Shown here piece by piece: positions 1 through 6,893 of a stretch of DNA of 64,000 nucleotides. The DNA comes from Microbacterium testaceum StLB037 (GTDB taxonomy: Bacteria; Actinomycetota; Actinomycetes; Actinomycetales; Microbacteriaceae), in the NCBI RefSeq assembly GCF_000202635.1, contig NC_015125.1, forward strand, positions 3,720,001 to 3,784,000. The letters run 5' to 3'. Below the pieces are notes generated by a model. It did not search any database. It saw only the letters and a list, made by a program, of their open reading frames with translations, and was not told the DNA's origin. The translations under genes were made by a program, and so were the position numbers. Each line of letters opens with the position of its first letter. The stretch's first letter is position 1.

Positions 1-424
1 GTGCGGGCGTCGCGCTCGCGGAGAGGTGCACGTGATGCGTGCCCGTGGCCCACACCGTCTTCGTCACGACGACGTCCGTCGTCTCCACCGGGTACACGAA
101 CGTGATGTGTCGCGCGCGGGCGAGGCCGGCATCCGGATCCTCATCCCACAGGTCGACGCCCAGCACGCGGGCACCCGGATGCTGCCGGCCCGCGGCGAGG
201 AGCGCGGCCGCGGAGGCATCCGTCAGGGGCGCTGTGCTCTCGACCGCCGTGAGGACGAGATTCGGCTGGAAGCCGGGCTGCTCCTCGCCCAGGGTCAGCA
301 CGAGTTCGGCACCGTCATACTCCGAGGCGACGAAGCTGTCGGGGTACCGCACGGTCGCGTGGGTCGTGGACGCTTCGCGCACCTCGGGTGCGGGTGCCCG
401 CTCGTCGGTGGTGAAGAACTTCAC
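1..424 (-). CDS. Partial T7SS-associated protein, possibly LpqN/DcrB-like
   Basis: The reading frame opens with GTG at 424 and runs off the window start, so only about 141 N-terminal residues are visible. It begins MKFFTTDERAPAPEV and contains segments such as VRYPDSFVASEYDGAELVL and QPNLVLTAVE. There is no signal peptide or membrane segment in the visible part. The start codon overlaps the stop of the preceding membrane-protein gene in a GTGA arrangement, making it the fourth gene of the minus-strand operon that starts at 2284. The pattern of a short beta-rich domain with a PNLVLT-type strand recalls LpqN/LpqT or DcrB-fold proteins found beside type VII secretion substrates; that assignment is inference only. 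Confidence 0.55.
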   Translation of the reverse strand, partial: MKFFTTDERAPAPEVREASTTHATVRYPDSFVASEYDGAELVLTLGEEQPGFQPNLVLTAVESTAPLTDASAAALLAAGRQHPGARVLGVDLWDEDPDAGLARARHITFVYPVETTDVVVTKTVWATGTHHVHLSASATPA

Positions 425-750
425 GCCTGTCCGCCCTTCGTCGACGCCTCGCCCCGCCAGGCGCGGTACCACCGCGGCAGCAGGAAGCGCGGCAGCCAGA
501 ACACGCCCATGATCGCCACGAGCAGCAGAATCGCCGCGGCCCCGAGGAGAACGGCGAAGAGCTCACGCGAGTACGGACTGACCAGGAGGCCGACGGTCGC
601 CGCCAGGAATGCCGCGCCGAGCCACAGCCAGGCGAACCCGATCGTGCTGCCGAAGCCACGGCGGACGCGCATCCAGCCCTTCCATCGGCCGGAGTATGCG
701 ACCACGCCGAGGACGAGGAAGACGACGCCGAGGAGCAGGCCCGCGGTCAC
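421..750 (-). CDS. Small membrane protein of T7SS-like operon
   Basis: A 109-residue protein with a GTG start. Three hydrophobic segments are visible, at about residues 3-20, 37-58 and 63-87, followed by a basic tail (LPRWYRAWRGEASTKGG). It has no recognisable catalytic motif. Its GTG overlaps the TGA of the upstream glycine-zipper protein and its own TGA overlaps the next GTG, so it is translationally coupled on both sides. In this context it is likely a membrane partner of the WXG-like proteins encoded upstream, but nothing in the sequence gives a specific role. Confidence 0.7.
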   Translation of the reverse strand: MTAGLLLGVVFLVLGVVAYSGRWKGWMRVRRGFGSTIGFAWLWLGAAFLAATVGLLVSPYSRELFAVLLGAAAILLLVAIMGVFWLPRFLLPRWYRAWRGEASTKGGQA

Positions 751-1973
751 AGGAGGTTTCCCTGCGCCTGCGGCTCGACCCCGATCGGGCCGGGCGCCAT
801 GATCTCGACGTTCTCCTGACGGACGTCGTCCATCACGTCTTGCGCGATCTCCTGACCGCCCCAGCCGCCCAGGACACCGCCGATCACACCACCGATGACG
901 CCGCCGATCACCGTGCCGGGACCCGGGAAGATCGAACCGATGCCCGCTCCGAGCAGGGCACCGCCCCACGCACCACCGGCACCGCCGGCGACCGAGGAGC
1001 TGCCGATGACGAGGGTGTCGACCGCGGCTTCCTCTTGGCGCTGATCCTCGGACCATTCCGGATGCCGGGTGAGGGTGTCGTTGTAGCTCTCGCCGTAGAC
1101 GCTCCAGTACGTCAGCCCCGCGCCGAGGAGCCCCAGCCCCTTGCCCACTCGCCCCGCCCAGGCCGGCGGCGTGCCGACCCCGTCGGGGGCGAACTGCGGC
1201 TGACCGTTCCATCCCGGCAGGCCCGAGATGCGCGGGGGAGTGTCGGGCAGGAGGTTGCTCTCGAGCATCCACGCCCCGGACGGCCGCTGGACCCACACCT
1301 CTCCGTCGATGAGGCTGCGCGGCCAGGTGGGGTTGATCTGCCCGGCTGTGAGCGTGATCTCGTCGGGGAGAAGCGCTCCGGGACCGGGCACCATGAGCGT
1401 GCCGCGGTAGCGCGTGAGCAGTTCGGCGGCCAGACCCTGCACCGCCGAGCCGGCGTTGCCGTTGACGATCTCGAGACCGTCGTTCAGGAGCCAGGATGCC
1501 GAGGTCCGCAGCGCCCGCAGAGCTCGCGCGCACTCCTGGTCGGCGGCTGTCGCGTCGGCCTCGAACGTCGTCCGCGCGCGACCGACTTCGTAGAAGGTCG
1601 GCGCGTCCGGGTCGCGGTCCGCCATCGGGAGGTCCGACTGCTCGTCGACCGTCTGCAGGTCGGTCAGCAGGGCAGCGCGGCGCGTCTCGAGGGACGCGAG
1701 CGTGTCGGCGTAGGTCCGCAGGGCCGAGACGGCCGACGACAGCGCGGTGGTCAGTTCGTCGACGGCGAGCGGCAGCGGCGCCATCGCGCCGTAGGCCGTC
1801 TGAGCCTCGGGCGCCTCGTAGACCGCGCTGAGACCGCTCCAGGTCGTCGTGACGTCGGTGATGGCGTCGTCGAGTCCGTCCAAGACGCCGGCGAGTGTGT
1901 CTGCCGCGGCCGAGACCGCGGTCGAGCTGGGGACCGCGACGAGCGACCCGGTCGAGAGGACGGGAGTGCTCAC
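747..1973 (-). CDS. WXG-type T7SS substrate with C-terminal glycine zipper
   Basis: A 408-residue protein starting at a GTG that overlaps the TGA of the upstream WXG100-like gene. The N-terminal ~150 residues are Ala-rich helices with a W-x-G motif (TTWSGLSAVYEAPEA), as in long WXG/LXG-type type VII substrates. The middle part (about residues 200-300) is Pro/Trp rich (INPTWPRSLIDGEVWVQRP). The C-terminal part holds a glycine-zipper stretch, approximately residues 330-378, with repeated IGGV units, of a kind seen in membrane-inserting or pore-forming segments. The N-terminal module resembles that of the DUF1023 hydrolase at 14068-16029, so the two loci look paralogous. The Gly-zipper could be a membrane-active effector region or simply an anchor; no toxin family is recognised. 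Confidence 0.7.
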   Translation of the reverse strand: MSTPVLSTGSLVAVPSSTAVSAAADTLAGVLDGLDDAITDVTTTWSGLSAVYEAPEAQTAYGAMAPLPLAVDELTTALSSAVSALRTYADTLASLETRRAALLTDLQTVDEQSDLPMADRDPDAPTFYEVGRARTTFEADATAADQECARALRALRTSASWLLNDGLEIVNGNAGSAVQGLAAELLTRYRGTLMVPGPGALLPDEITLTAGQINPTWPRSLIDGEVWVQRPSGAWMLESNLLPDTPPRISGLPGWNGQPQFAPDGVGTPPAWAGRVGKGLGLLGAGLTYWSVYGESYNDTLTRHPEWSEDQRQEEAAVDTLVIGSSSVAGGAGGAWGGALLGAGIGSIFPGPGTVIGGVIGGVIGGVLGGWGGQEIAQDVMDDVRQENVEIMAPGPIGVEPQAQGNLL

Positions 1974-2284
1974 GGCTCGAGTCCGTTCAGCGTCGACTGC
2001 GTCTGCGCGGCCATGTCGTAGTCGGTGTGCTCGTACAGCGCGATCACGCTCTCCGTCGTCTCGGTGACGGTGCTGATGTGCCGCCGCATGCCCGCGAGAC
2101 GGATGAGGAACGGGTCCGCGGCGACCTCCGCGAGGGCCGCCGAGGTCTCGCCTTCTCCCACGGCCGTCTGGGCCGCGTCGAAGGCGTTCGCCGTCGCGGT
2201 CACGACGTCGTCGATCGCCTCGGCGTGTTCGTCGGCGGTGCGGCAGACGGCGCGCGCCTGCACAGGGTCGATGCTCCACGTCAC
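1970..2284 (-). CDS. WXG100-like small protein (DUF6507-like)
   Basis: A 104-residue, almost entirely helical protein with a GTG start, beginning MTWSIDPVQARAVCRTADEH. The opening W-x-I-D-P and the following helices match what I know of the DUF6507 family, small ESX/WXG100-like proteins of Actinobacteria that accompany larger T7SS substrates. It has no signal peptide. It is the first gene of the minus-strand operon and overlaps the next gene by four bases (GTGA). A TAGCCT -10-like hexamer lies about 45 bases upstream. A related first gene occurs at 16394. Family assignment is from memory of the pattern, not from a search. Confidence 0.7.
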   Translation of the reverse strand: MTWSIDPVQARAVCRTADEHAEAIDDVVTATANAFDAAQTAVGEGETSAALAEVAADPFLIRLAGMRRHISTVTETTESVIALYEHTDYDMAAQTQSTLNGLEP

Positions 2285-2362
2285 GGTGATGGCATCCCTT
2301 CATCTGGGGGGGTCCGTACGTTCCAGGCTACCTAGGGCGGTGCGGTGTCCGACCCTCGCGGT

Positions 2363-2368
2363 AGCGTG
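2363..2368 (+). promoter_or_regulatory. Leaderless -10 element for zinc-ribbon gene
   Basis: TAGCGT lies six bases before the GTG at 2375. Transcription would begin at or next to the start codon. No Shine-Dalgarno sequence is present. Confidence 0.55.
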
Positions 2369-2374
2369 GACTCC

Positions 2375-3103
2375 GTGAACGCCGACCCCGCCGACCAGCG
2401 CAAACTGCTCGATCTCGCCGACCTCGATGCCCGGATCCGGCATGACGAGCGCGTCGCCGGCAACCCACCGCAAGCGGCGGAAGTGCGCGAACTGATCGCT
2501 CAGCGCGCCACGCTCGCCCAGGAGCTGTCGGCGCGTGCGAACGCCCGCGACGACCTCACCGCCGAGATTGCGCGGCTCGAGTCCGACGTCAAGGTCGTCG
2601 ATGCGCGCATCGCGCGCGACACCGAGCGCCTCGCCGCGTCCTCGAACCCGAAGCAGGCACAGGGCTTCGAGAGCGAGCTCGCCGCTCTCGCCCGCCGCAA
2701 GAGCGATCTCGAAGACATCGAGATCGAGCTCATGGAGCGTCTCGAGAGTGCGGATGCCGCCGTCGCCGAGCAAGAAGCACGGATCGCCGAGACCAACGCA
2801 CGCGGCGCCGAGCTGAGCGCCGAAGCGAAGCGCGTCGTGGCAGAGGCCACCGAGCGCCTCGAGGGCGCCCGCCGCGATCGCGAGGCCGTCGCCGGGTCCC
2901 TCCCGGCTGACCTCCTCGCTCTGTACGAGCGCCTGGCCGCGCGCGGAAACGGCGCCGGGCTCCTGCGCGCCGGAGCGTGCGAAGCCTGCCGCATGGTGCT
3001 GCCGCCGAGTGATCTCGCGAACGTCCGCCGCGCGCAGACCGACGAGGTCGTCTTCTGTCCCGAGTGCGGGGCGATCCTCGTGCGTACCGAAGAATCGCGG
3101 TGA
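2375..3103 (+). CDS. Coiled-coil hairpin / C4 zinc-ribbon protein (CT398-like)
   Basis: A 242-residue protein whose first ~180 residues form a long heptad-rich coiled coil (LDLADLDARIRHDERVAG onward) and whose C-terminus is a four-cysteine zinc ribbon: GACEACRM then FCPECGAIL. This is the architecture of the CT398-like coiled-coil hairpin plus zf-RING_7 family, widespread in bacteria. A nucleic-acid-associated role has been proposed for the family, but the function is not settled. The GTG at 2375 was preferred over GTG 2345 because a TAGCGT -10 element sits just upstream and the alternative N-terminus is not conserved-looking. The polymerase gene follows almost immediately in the same frame. 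Confidence 0.9.
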   Translation: MNADPADQRKLLDLADLDARIRHDERVAGNPPQAAEVRELIAQRATLAQELSARANARDDLTAEIARLESDVKVVDARIARDTERLAASSNPKQAQGFESELAALARRKSDLEDIEIELMERLESADAAVAEQEARIAETNARGAELSAEAKRVVAEATERLEGARRDREAVAGSLPADLLALYERLAARGNGAGLLRAGACEACRMVLPPSDLANVRRAQTDEVVFCPECGAILVRTEESR

Positions 3104-3109
3104 GCCGCC

Positions 3110-4825
3110 CTGGCATCCGCGGCGTCTGACGCGGTCGTCGTCGCCCGGACCGCTACCGGCGACGTCGTCCTGATCGACCTGGATGCCACGGGCACCGCGA
3201 CAACGACCGTCACGGTCGCGCTCTCCGACCTCCCCGGAACGATCCGCGCGCGAGAGGCGGCGGGAGCCGTCCGGTGGATCTGGAATGACACCCGCGCCTG
3301 GTACCCCGGTCTGCTCGCCGCTGGTGTGCGCGTGGCGCGCGCGTGGGACCTCCGGCTCGTTCACGCTCTCCTCCGCGACGCGGCCGCCGTGGTCGACGAT
3401 CACGGGCTGCGCGCGGCGCGCGCGTGGGACGCCGTCCTCCCGGACACCCTCGTCGCCGATACGCTCTTCGACCTCGCCGAGGCGGCATCCGGTCCGCCGG
3501 ACTCCGCCGAAGCCACCCTCGAGGAGTACCGCCGCCAGCGCGACGCCATCGACGACTCGGCGTCGCCTGCCGCACTCCGGCTGCTCGCCGCCGCCGAGTC
3601 GGCGGGGGCCCTGATCGCCGTCGAACTGCACGCGGCCGGGTTGCCGTGGAGCGTCGACGCGCACGGCGAACTGCTGGAGCGCCAGCTGGGGGAGCGCCGA
3701 GGGCAGGCACTTCCCGCCCGGATCGAGGAGGCCGCCGGGCGCGTGCGTGCGGCGCTCGACGACCCGGCCGCGTCCCTCGACTCGCAGCCGCGGCTCCTGA
3801 AATCGCTGCACCGAGTCGGCCTGTTCGTGGAATCCACGAGCAGATGGGAGCTCGCCGAACACGACCACCCGGTCGTGGCACCCCTGGTCTCGTACAAGAA
3901 GCTCATGCGCCTGTACACCGCGAACGGCTGGACGTGGATGTCGGAGTGGGTGCGCGACGGACGGTTCCGTCCCGTGTACGTGCCCGCCGGCGTCGTCACG
4001 GGTCGGTGGGCGTCGTCGGGCGGGGGAGCGCTCCAGATTCCCCGGCAGTTGCGCGTCGCCGTCCGCGCCGACCCCGGTTGGACGCTCGTCACGGCGGACG
4101 TGGCTCAGCTCGAACCCCGCGTGCTCGCGGCGATGGCCCGCGACACCGCCCTCGCGGACGCCGCGCGGCGCCGCGATCTCTACTCGGGTGTCGTCGAGGC
4201 CGGCGCGGTGGCCACGCGCGCCGAGGCCAAGATCGCGATGCTCGGCGCCATGTACGGCGCGACGACCGGGGAGAGCGGGCGCCTCCTCCCGCGCTTGCGT
4301 CGCACGTTCCCGCGGGCGATGGCCCTCGTCGACCATGCCGCGCGCGTCGGAGAAGAGGGCGGAGTCGTCTCGACCTGGCTCGGCCGCACGTCACCCGGTC
4401 CCGGCGAGGCCTGGCGGGCGGTGCAGTCGCGCGCCGGCGACGCCGAGGCATCCGGGATCGACGAGACCCGCGCTCGTCGCTCGGCGCGCGATCGTGGACG
4501 CTTCACGCGCAACTTCGTCGTCCAGGGCACGGCCGCCGAGTGGGCACTGGCGTGGCTCGCCGACCTGCGCGGGCGCTTGGCGGCCCTCGAACCCGTGGAT
4601 GCCGCGGACGCGGCGCCGCGGTCCGGCCCGGTGTTCGGACGCCGGCCGCACCTGGCGTTCTTCCTGCACGACGAGATCATCGTGCACACGCCCGTGGTGC
4701 ACGCGGAGGCCGTCGCCGCCGCCGTCCGGGAATCGGCGGCGGCTGCCGGGACGCTGCTGTTCGGATCGTTCCCGCTCGACTTCCCCCTCGATCTGAAGAT
4801 CGGCGAAACCGCCGAGAAGGCGTGA
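3110..4825 (+). CDS. PolA-family DNA polymerase (3'-5' exonuclease/polymerase)
   Basis: The downstream half carries the family A polymerase signatures: TGRWASSGGGALQIPRQ, motif A DVAQLEPRVLA, motif B region AKIAMLGAMYGATTGES, and motif C FLHDEIIVHTP. The N-terminal half resembles a degenerate 3'-5' exonuclease domain, and no 5' nuclease domain is present. This matches the short (~560-590 residue) bifunctional exonuclease/polymerase of Actinobacteria, distinct from full-length PolA. Coding potential (VVVARTATGDVVLIDLD) extends back to the TGA at 3101, but no in-frame ATG, GTG or TTG occurs before GTG 3326. I therefore place the start at CTG 3110 (571 residues); GTG 3326 would delete 72 residues. 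A role in repair or gap filling is inferred from the family. Confidence 0.8.
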   Translation: MASAASDAVVVARTATGDVVLIDLDATGTATTTVTVALSDLPGTIRAREAAGAVRWIWNDTRAWYPGLLAAGVRVARAWDLRLVHALLRDAAAVVDDHGLRAARAWDAVLPDTLVADTLFDLAEAASGPPDSAEATLEEYRRQRDAIDDSASPAALRLLAAAESAGALIAVELHAAGLPWSVDAHGELLERQLGERRGQALPARIEEAAGRVRAALDDPAASLDSQPRLLKSLHRVGLFVESTSRWELAEHDHPVVAPLVSYKKLMRLYTANGWTWMSEWVRDGRFRPVYVPAGVVTGRWASSGGGALQIPRQLRVAVRADPGWTLVTADVAQLEPRVLAAMARDTALADAARRRDLYSGVVEAGAVATRAEAKIAMLGAMYGATTGESGRLLPRLRRTFPRAMALVDHAARVGEEGGVVSTWLGRTSPGPGEAWRAVQSRAGDAEASGIDETRARRSARDRGRFTRNFVVQGTAAEWALAWLADLRGRLAALEPVDAADAAPRSGPVFGRRPHLAFFLHDEIIVHTPVVHAEAVAAAVRESAAAAGTLLFGSFPLDFPLDLKIGETAEKA

Positions 4826-4865
4826 CGCGACGGGCCGACCTGGCCGCGCCGGTAGACTCGAGCAC

Positions 4866-5260
4866 GCGAATGGGTCGGCTGGACGGTCGCGTCACGGGTT
4901 CGCCCGTGCCGAGGAACGTCCGGGCTCCACAGGGCAGGACGGTGGGTAACACCCACCCGGAGCAATCCGCGAGACAGTGCCACAGAGAGCAGACCGCCCG
5001 CACCGCACTCGTCGCGGGAGCGGGTAAGGGTGAAAGGGTGGTGTAAGAGACCACCGGGGGTCGTGGTGACACGATCCGCCAGGTAAACCTCGTCCGGAGC
5101 AAGGCCAGACAGGGGATGTTGACGCGGCTCGCCGAGTCCCCGGGTAGGCCGCTGGAGCGGCACGGCAACGTGTCGCCGAGAGAGATGACCGTCCACGGGG
5201 GCCCTGAGCTTGTTGAAGGGTCCCCCGGACAGAACCCGGCGTACAGGCCGGCCCATTCGC
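4866..5260 (+). ncRNA. rnpB: RNase P RNA (type A)
   Basis: Catalytic RNA of RNase P, which trims the 5' leader of tRNA precursors. The two ends pair as helix P1 (GCGAATGGGTCGGC with GCCGGCCCATTCGC). The universally conserved blocks are all present: GAGGAACGTCCGGGCTCCAC near the 5' end, GTGGGTAACACCCAC, CCACAGAGAGCAGACCGCC, GTAAGGGTGAAAGGGTG followed by GTAAGAGACCACC, and ACAGAACCCGGCGTACAGG near the 3' end. A GGTAGACTCG sequence just upstream (about 4851-4860) could supply a -10. The helix near the 3' end is built from a genomic repeat (see 5197-5226). No T-rich terminator is obvious after it. Confidence 0.95.
5197..5226 (+). repeat. Palindromic repeat forming a hairpin in RNase P RNA
   Basis: GGGGG, then CCCTGAGCTTGTTGAAGGG (5202-5220), then TCCCCC folds as one hairpin inside rnpB, between GACCGTCCAC and GGACAGAACCC. 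The 19-base core differs at two positions from CCCTGAGCCTGTCGAAGGG, whose reverse complement is present at 28544-28562. Confidence 0.8.
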
Positions 5261-5329
5261 TTCACTCGCTCGATCGATGAGCTCGCACCGCGGGGCCAGA
5301 CCTGCACGCCGGTCCGTCGACGGTGTTGG

Positions 5330-5725
5330 TCAGCCGCAGAGGGTCGCCTGGGCCGCCTGAGCGACGATGGTCCCGTCACCCGCCTGAGCCGTGAGGCCCG
5401 CGGGAACGACGAGCAGTACCTGGTCGGCGGGGGTCCCGGCATCCAGCTGCTCGCAGGTGCTCTCGCCCAGCGAGATCAGCTGCTCGTCCGTCGCCTTCCC
5501 GAGGTCGCCGAGCTTGCTGCGCACCTCGGTGAGGTAGGCGGCATCCTCGGTCGAGGCCGGGGCCTCGGTCTCTTCCGGCTCGACGACCACGGACGTGTCG
5601 CCGGAGGAGAACGTGCCGGTCTGCCCGGGAGTGACGGTGATGTTCTCCTGCGTCGTTTCGCTGCTGCACCCGGCCAGGAGGACAGCGGCGGTGGCGAGGA
5701 CGAGGACGGCGGGGAGACGTTTCAT
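5330..5725 (-). CDS. DUF732 lipoprotein
   Basis: A 131-residue protein beginning MKRLPAVLVLATAAVLLAGC, a classic lipoprotein signal with lipobox LLAGC, so it should be exported and anchored at the outer face of the membrane. A Thr/Glu/Pro-rich linker follows, and then a small domain (AAYLTEVRSKLGDLGKAT, STCEQLDAGTPADQVL) matching DUF732, a four-helix domain of actinobacterial secreted proteins of unknown function. ATG 5725 is preceded by GGTGGGAG; an in-frame ATG four codons upstream is possible. It lies between rnpB and ppgK, with no operon partner. Confidence 0.85.
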   Translation of the reverse strand: MKRLPAVLVLATAAVLLAGCSSETTQENITVTPGQTGTFSSGDTSVVVEPEETEAPASTEDAAYLTEVRSKLGDLGKATDEQLISLGESTCEQLDAGTPADQVLLVVPAGLTAQAGDGTIVAQAAQATLCG

Positions 5726-5772
5726 GGCTCCCACCATAGGGAGACCAAAACGCGTCCGTCAGGAAACGGCTG

Positions 5773-6558
5773 TCACTTGACAGCGGGCAACGCCTCGGGC
5801 AAAGGCACGGCGAGGGAGGCCGCACCGATGATCCCGGCGTTGTTACGGTGCTTCGCCGGAACGATCGGCGCGCGGAGCTTCAGCAGCGGGAGGAACTCCT
5901 CCGAGTGCTTGGACACGCCCCCACCGACGACGATGAGGTCGGGGCTGAAGAGGAACTCGACGTAGTCGTAGTACCACTGCAGGCGCTTGGCCCACTTCTC
6001 CCACGACAGCTCTTCGCGCTCCATGGCGGAGTAGGCGGCGTAGCCCTCGGCATCCCGCTTGTGACCGCTGCGCTGCAGGTGGCCGAGCTCGCTGTTCGGC
6101 ACGAGCACGCCGTCGTAGATCATCGCCGAGCCGATGCCGGTGCCGAGCGTCGTGAGGATCACGAGGCCGTCGATGCCCTTCGCGGCGCCGTAACGCACCT
6201 CGGCGATACCGGCGACGTCGGCGTCGTTGGCGAAGTGGATGTCGCGGGAAAGGCCGTGCTCGAAGAACTTCTCGGCTTCGAAGCCGATCCACGACTTCGA
6301 GACGTTCGCCGCCGACATCGTGCGTCCGCCCTTCACGATCGCGGGGAACGCCACCCCGAGGGGGAGGTCGGCGGGCGCCTCGAGCGTCTCCAGCACCTGC
6401 TTGACGGCGGCGAGCACGTCGGCCGGTTCCGCGCCGGCAGGGGTGGCGACCTTGACGCGGTCGCTGATCAACTCCCCGGCATCCAGGTCGACGATCCCCG
6501 CTTTGATCCCGGTTCCGCCGATGTCCACTCCGACCGCGCGCGACGCATTCGTTGCCAT
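5773..6558 (-). CDS. ppgK: Polyphosphate glucokinase (ROK family)
   Basis: A 261-residue ROK-family kinase predicted to phosphorylate glucose to glucose-6-phosphate with polyphosphate and/or ATP in the cytoplasm. Visible motifs are the phosphate-binding loop VDIGGTGIKAGIVDL (about residues 10-24), NDADVAGIAEVRYG with the catalytic Asp, the second phosphate loop TTLGTGIGSAMIYDG, and SELGHLQ. It lacks the CXCGXXGC zinc motif of ordinary ROK glucokinases, and its length matches actinobacterial PPGK. The start is ATG 6558; TAGGCT (6566-6571 on the minus strand) lies seven bases before it, suggesting a leaderless mRNA. The upstream gene is divergent. Confidence 0.92.
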   Translation of the reverse strand: MATNASRAVGVDIGGTGIKAGIVDLDAGELISDRVKVATPAGAEPADVLAAVKQVLETLEAPADLPLGVAFPAIVKGGRTMSAANVSKSWIGFEAEKFFEHGLSRDIHFANDADVAGIAEVRYGAAKGIDGLVILTTLGTGIGSAMIYDGVLVPNSELGHLQRSGHKRDAEGYAAYSAMEREELSWEKWAKRLQWYYDYVEFLFSPDLIVVGGGVSKHSEEFLPLLKLRAPIVPAKHRNNAGIIGAASLAVPLPEALPAVK

Positions 6559-6565
6559 GCCCTCC

Positions 6566-6571
6566 AGCCTA
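6566..6571 (-). promoter_or_regulatory. Leaderless -10 element for ppgK
   Basis: TAGGCT on the minus strand, seven bases before ATG 6558. The short GGAGGG between them could act as a ribosome site if transcription starts further upstream. Confidence 0.5.
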
Positions 6572-6656
6572 TCCAGCCGGGCGGCCCGGATCAGTAGGAT
6601 CGACGAAGGCCCGGCGGATCTGCGCCCGAGGCTCGTGACCCACTCGAGGAGCGATC

Positions 6657-6842
6657 GTGAGCGACGAGAACGCGAAGTACTGGTACAACCTGGAGACCCA
6701 CGAGGTCGAGCAGGGCTACGCCTCTCCGGCGATCGACCGAGCAGGCCCCTTCGACACCGCCGAAGAAGCGGCGCGCGCGCCCGAGATCCTCCGCGAGCGG
6801 TCCCGGCAGTGGGCCGAAGACGACGCCCGCGAAGACCGCTGA
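6657..6842 (+). CDS. Small conserved actinobacterial protein
   Basis: A 61-residue soluble protein with a GTG start and GAGGAGCGATC upstream as ribosome site. The sequence KYWYNLETHEVEQGYASPA followed by GPFDTAEEAARAPEILRER resembles a compact SPOR-like pattern (tyrosine-rich strand, then a helix with GPF/Y-T-x-E-E-A) that recurs in short actinobacterial proteins annotated only as hypothetical. It has no signal peptide or cysteine. A TAGGAT hexamer at 6595-6600 is a plausible -10. It sits 51 bases before glnA2 on the same strand and may be cotranscribed with it. The function is unknown. Confidence 0.75.
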   Translation: MSDENAKYWYNLETHEVEQGYASPAIDRAGPFDTAEEAARAPEILRERSRQWAEDDAREDR

Positions 6843-6893
6843 GCATCGACGGCGCCACCCGCTGACCGCACGGACTGAGAACGAGGGATGACG

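Noticed and set aside
1974-2303. N-terminal extension of the glycine-zipper protein to 518 residues.
   Set aside because: The extension is out of frame with, and overlaps, the convincing WXG100-like gene, and reads as Arg/His-rich shadow. GTG 1973 gives a GTGA overlap and a sensible N-terminus.
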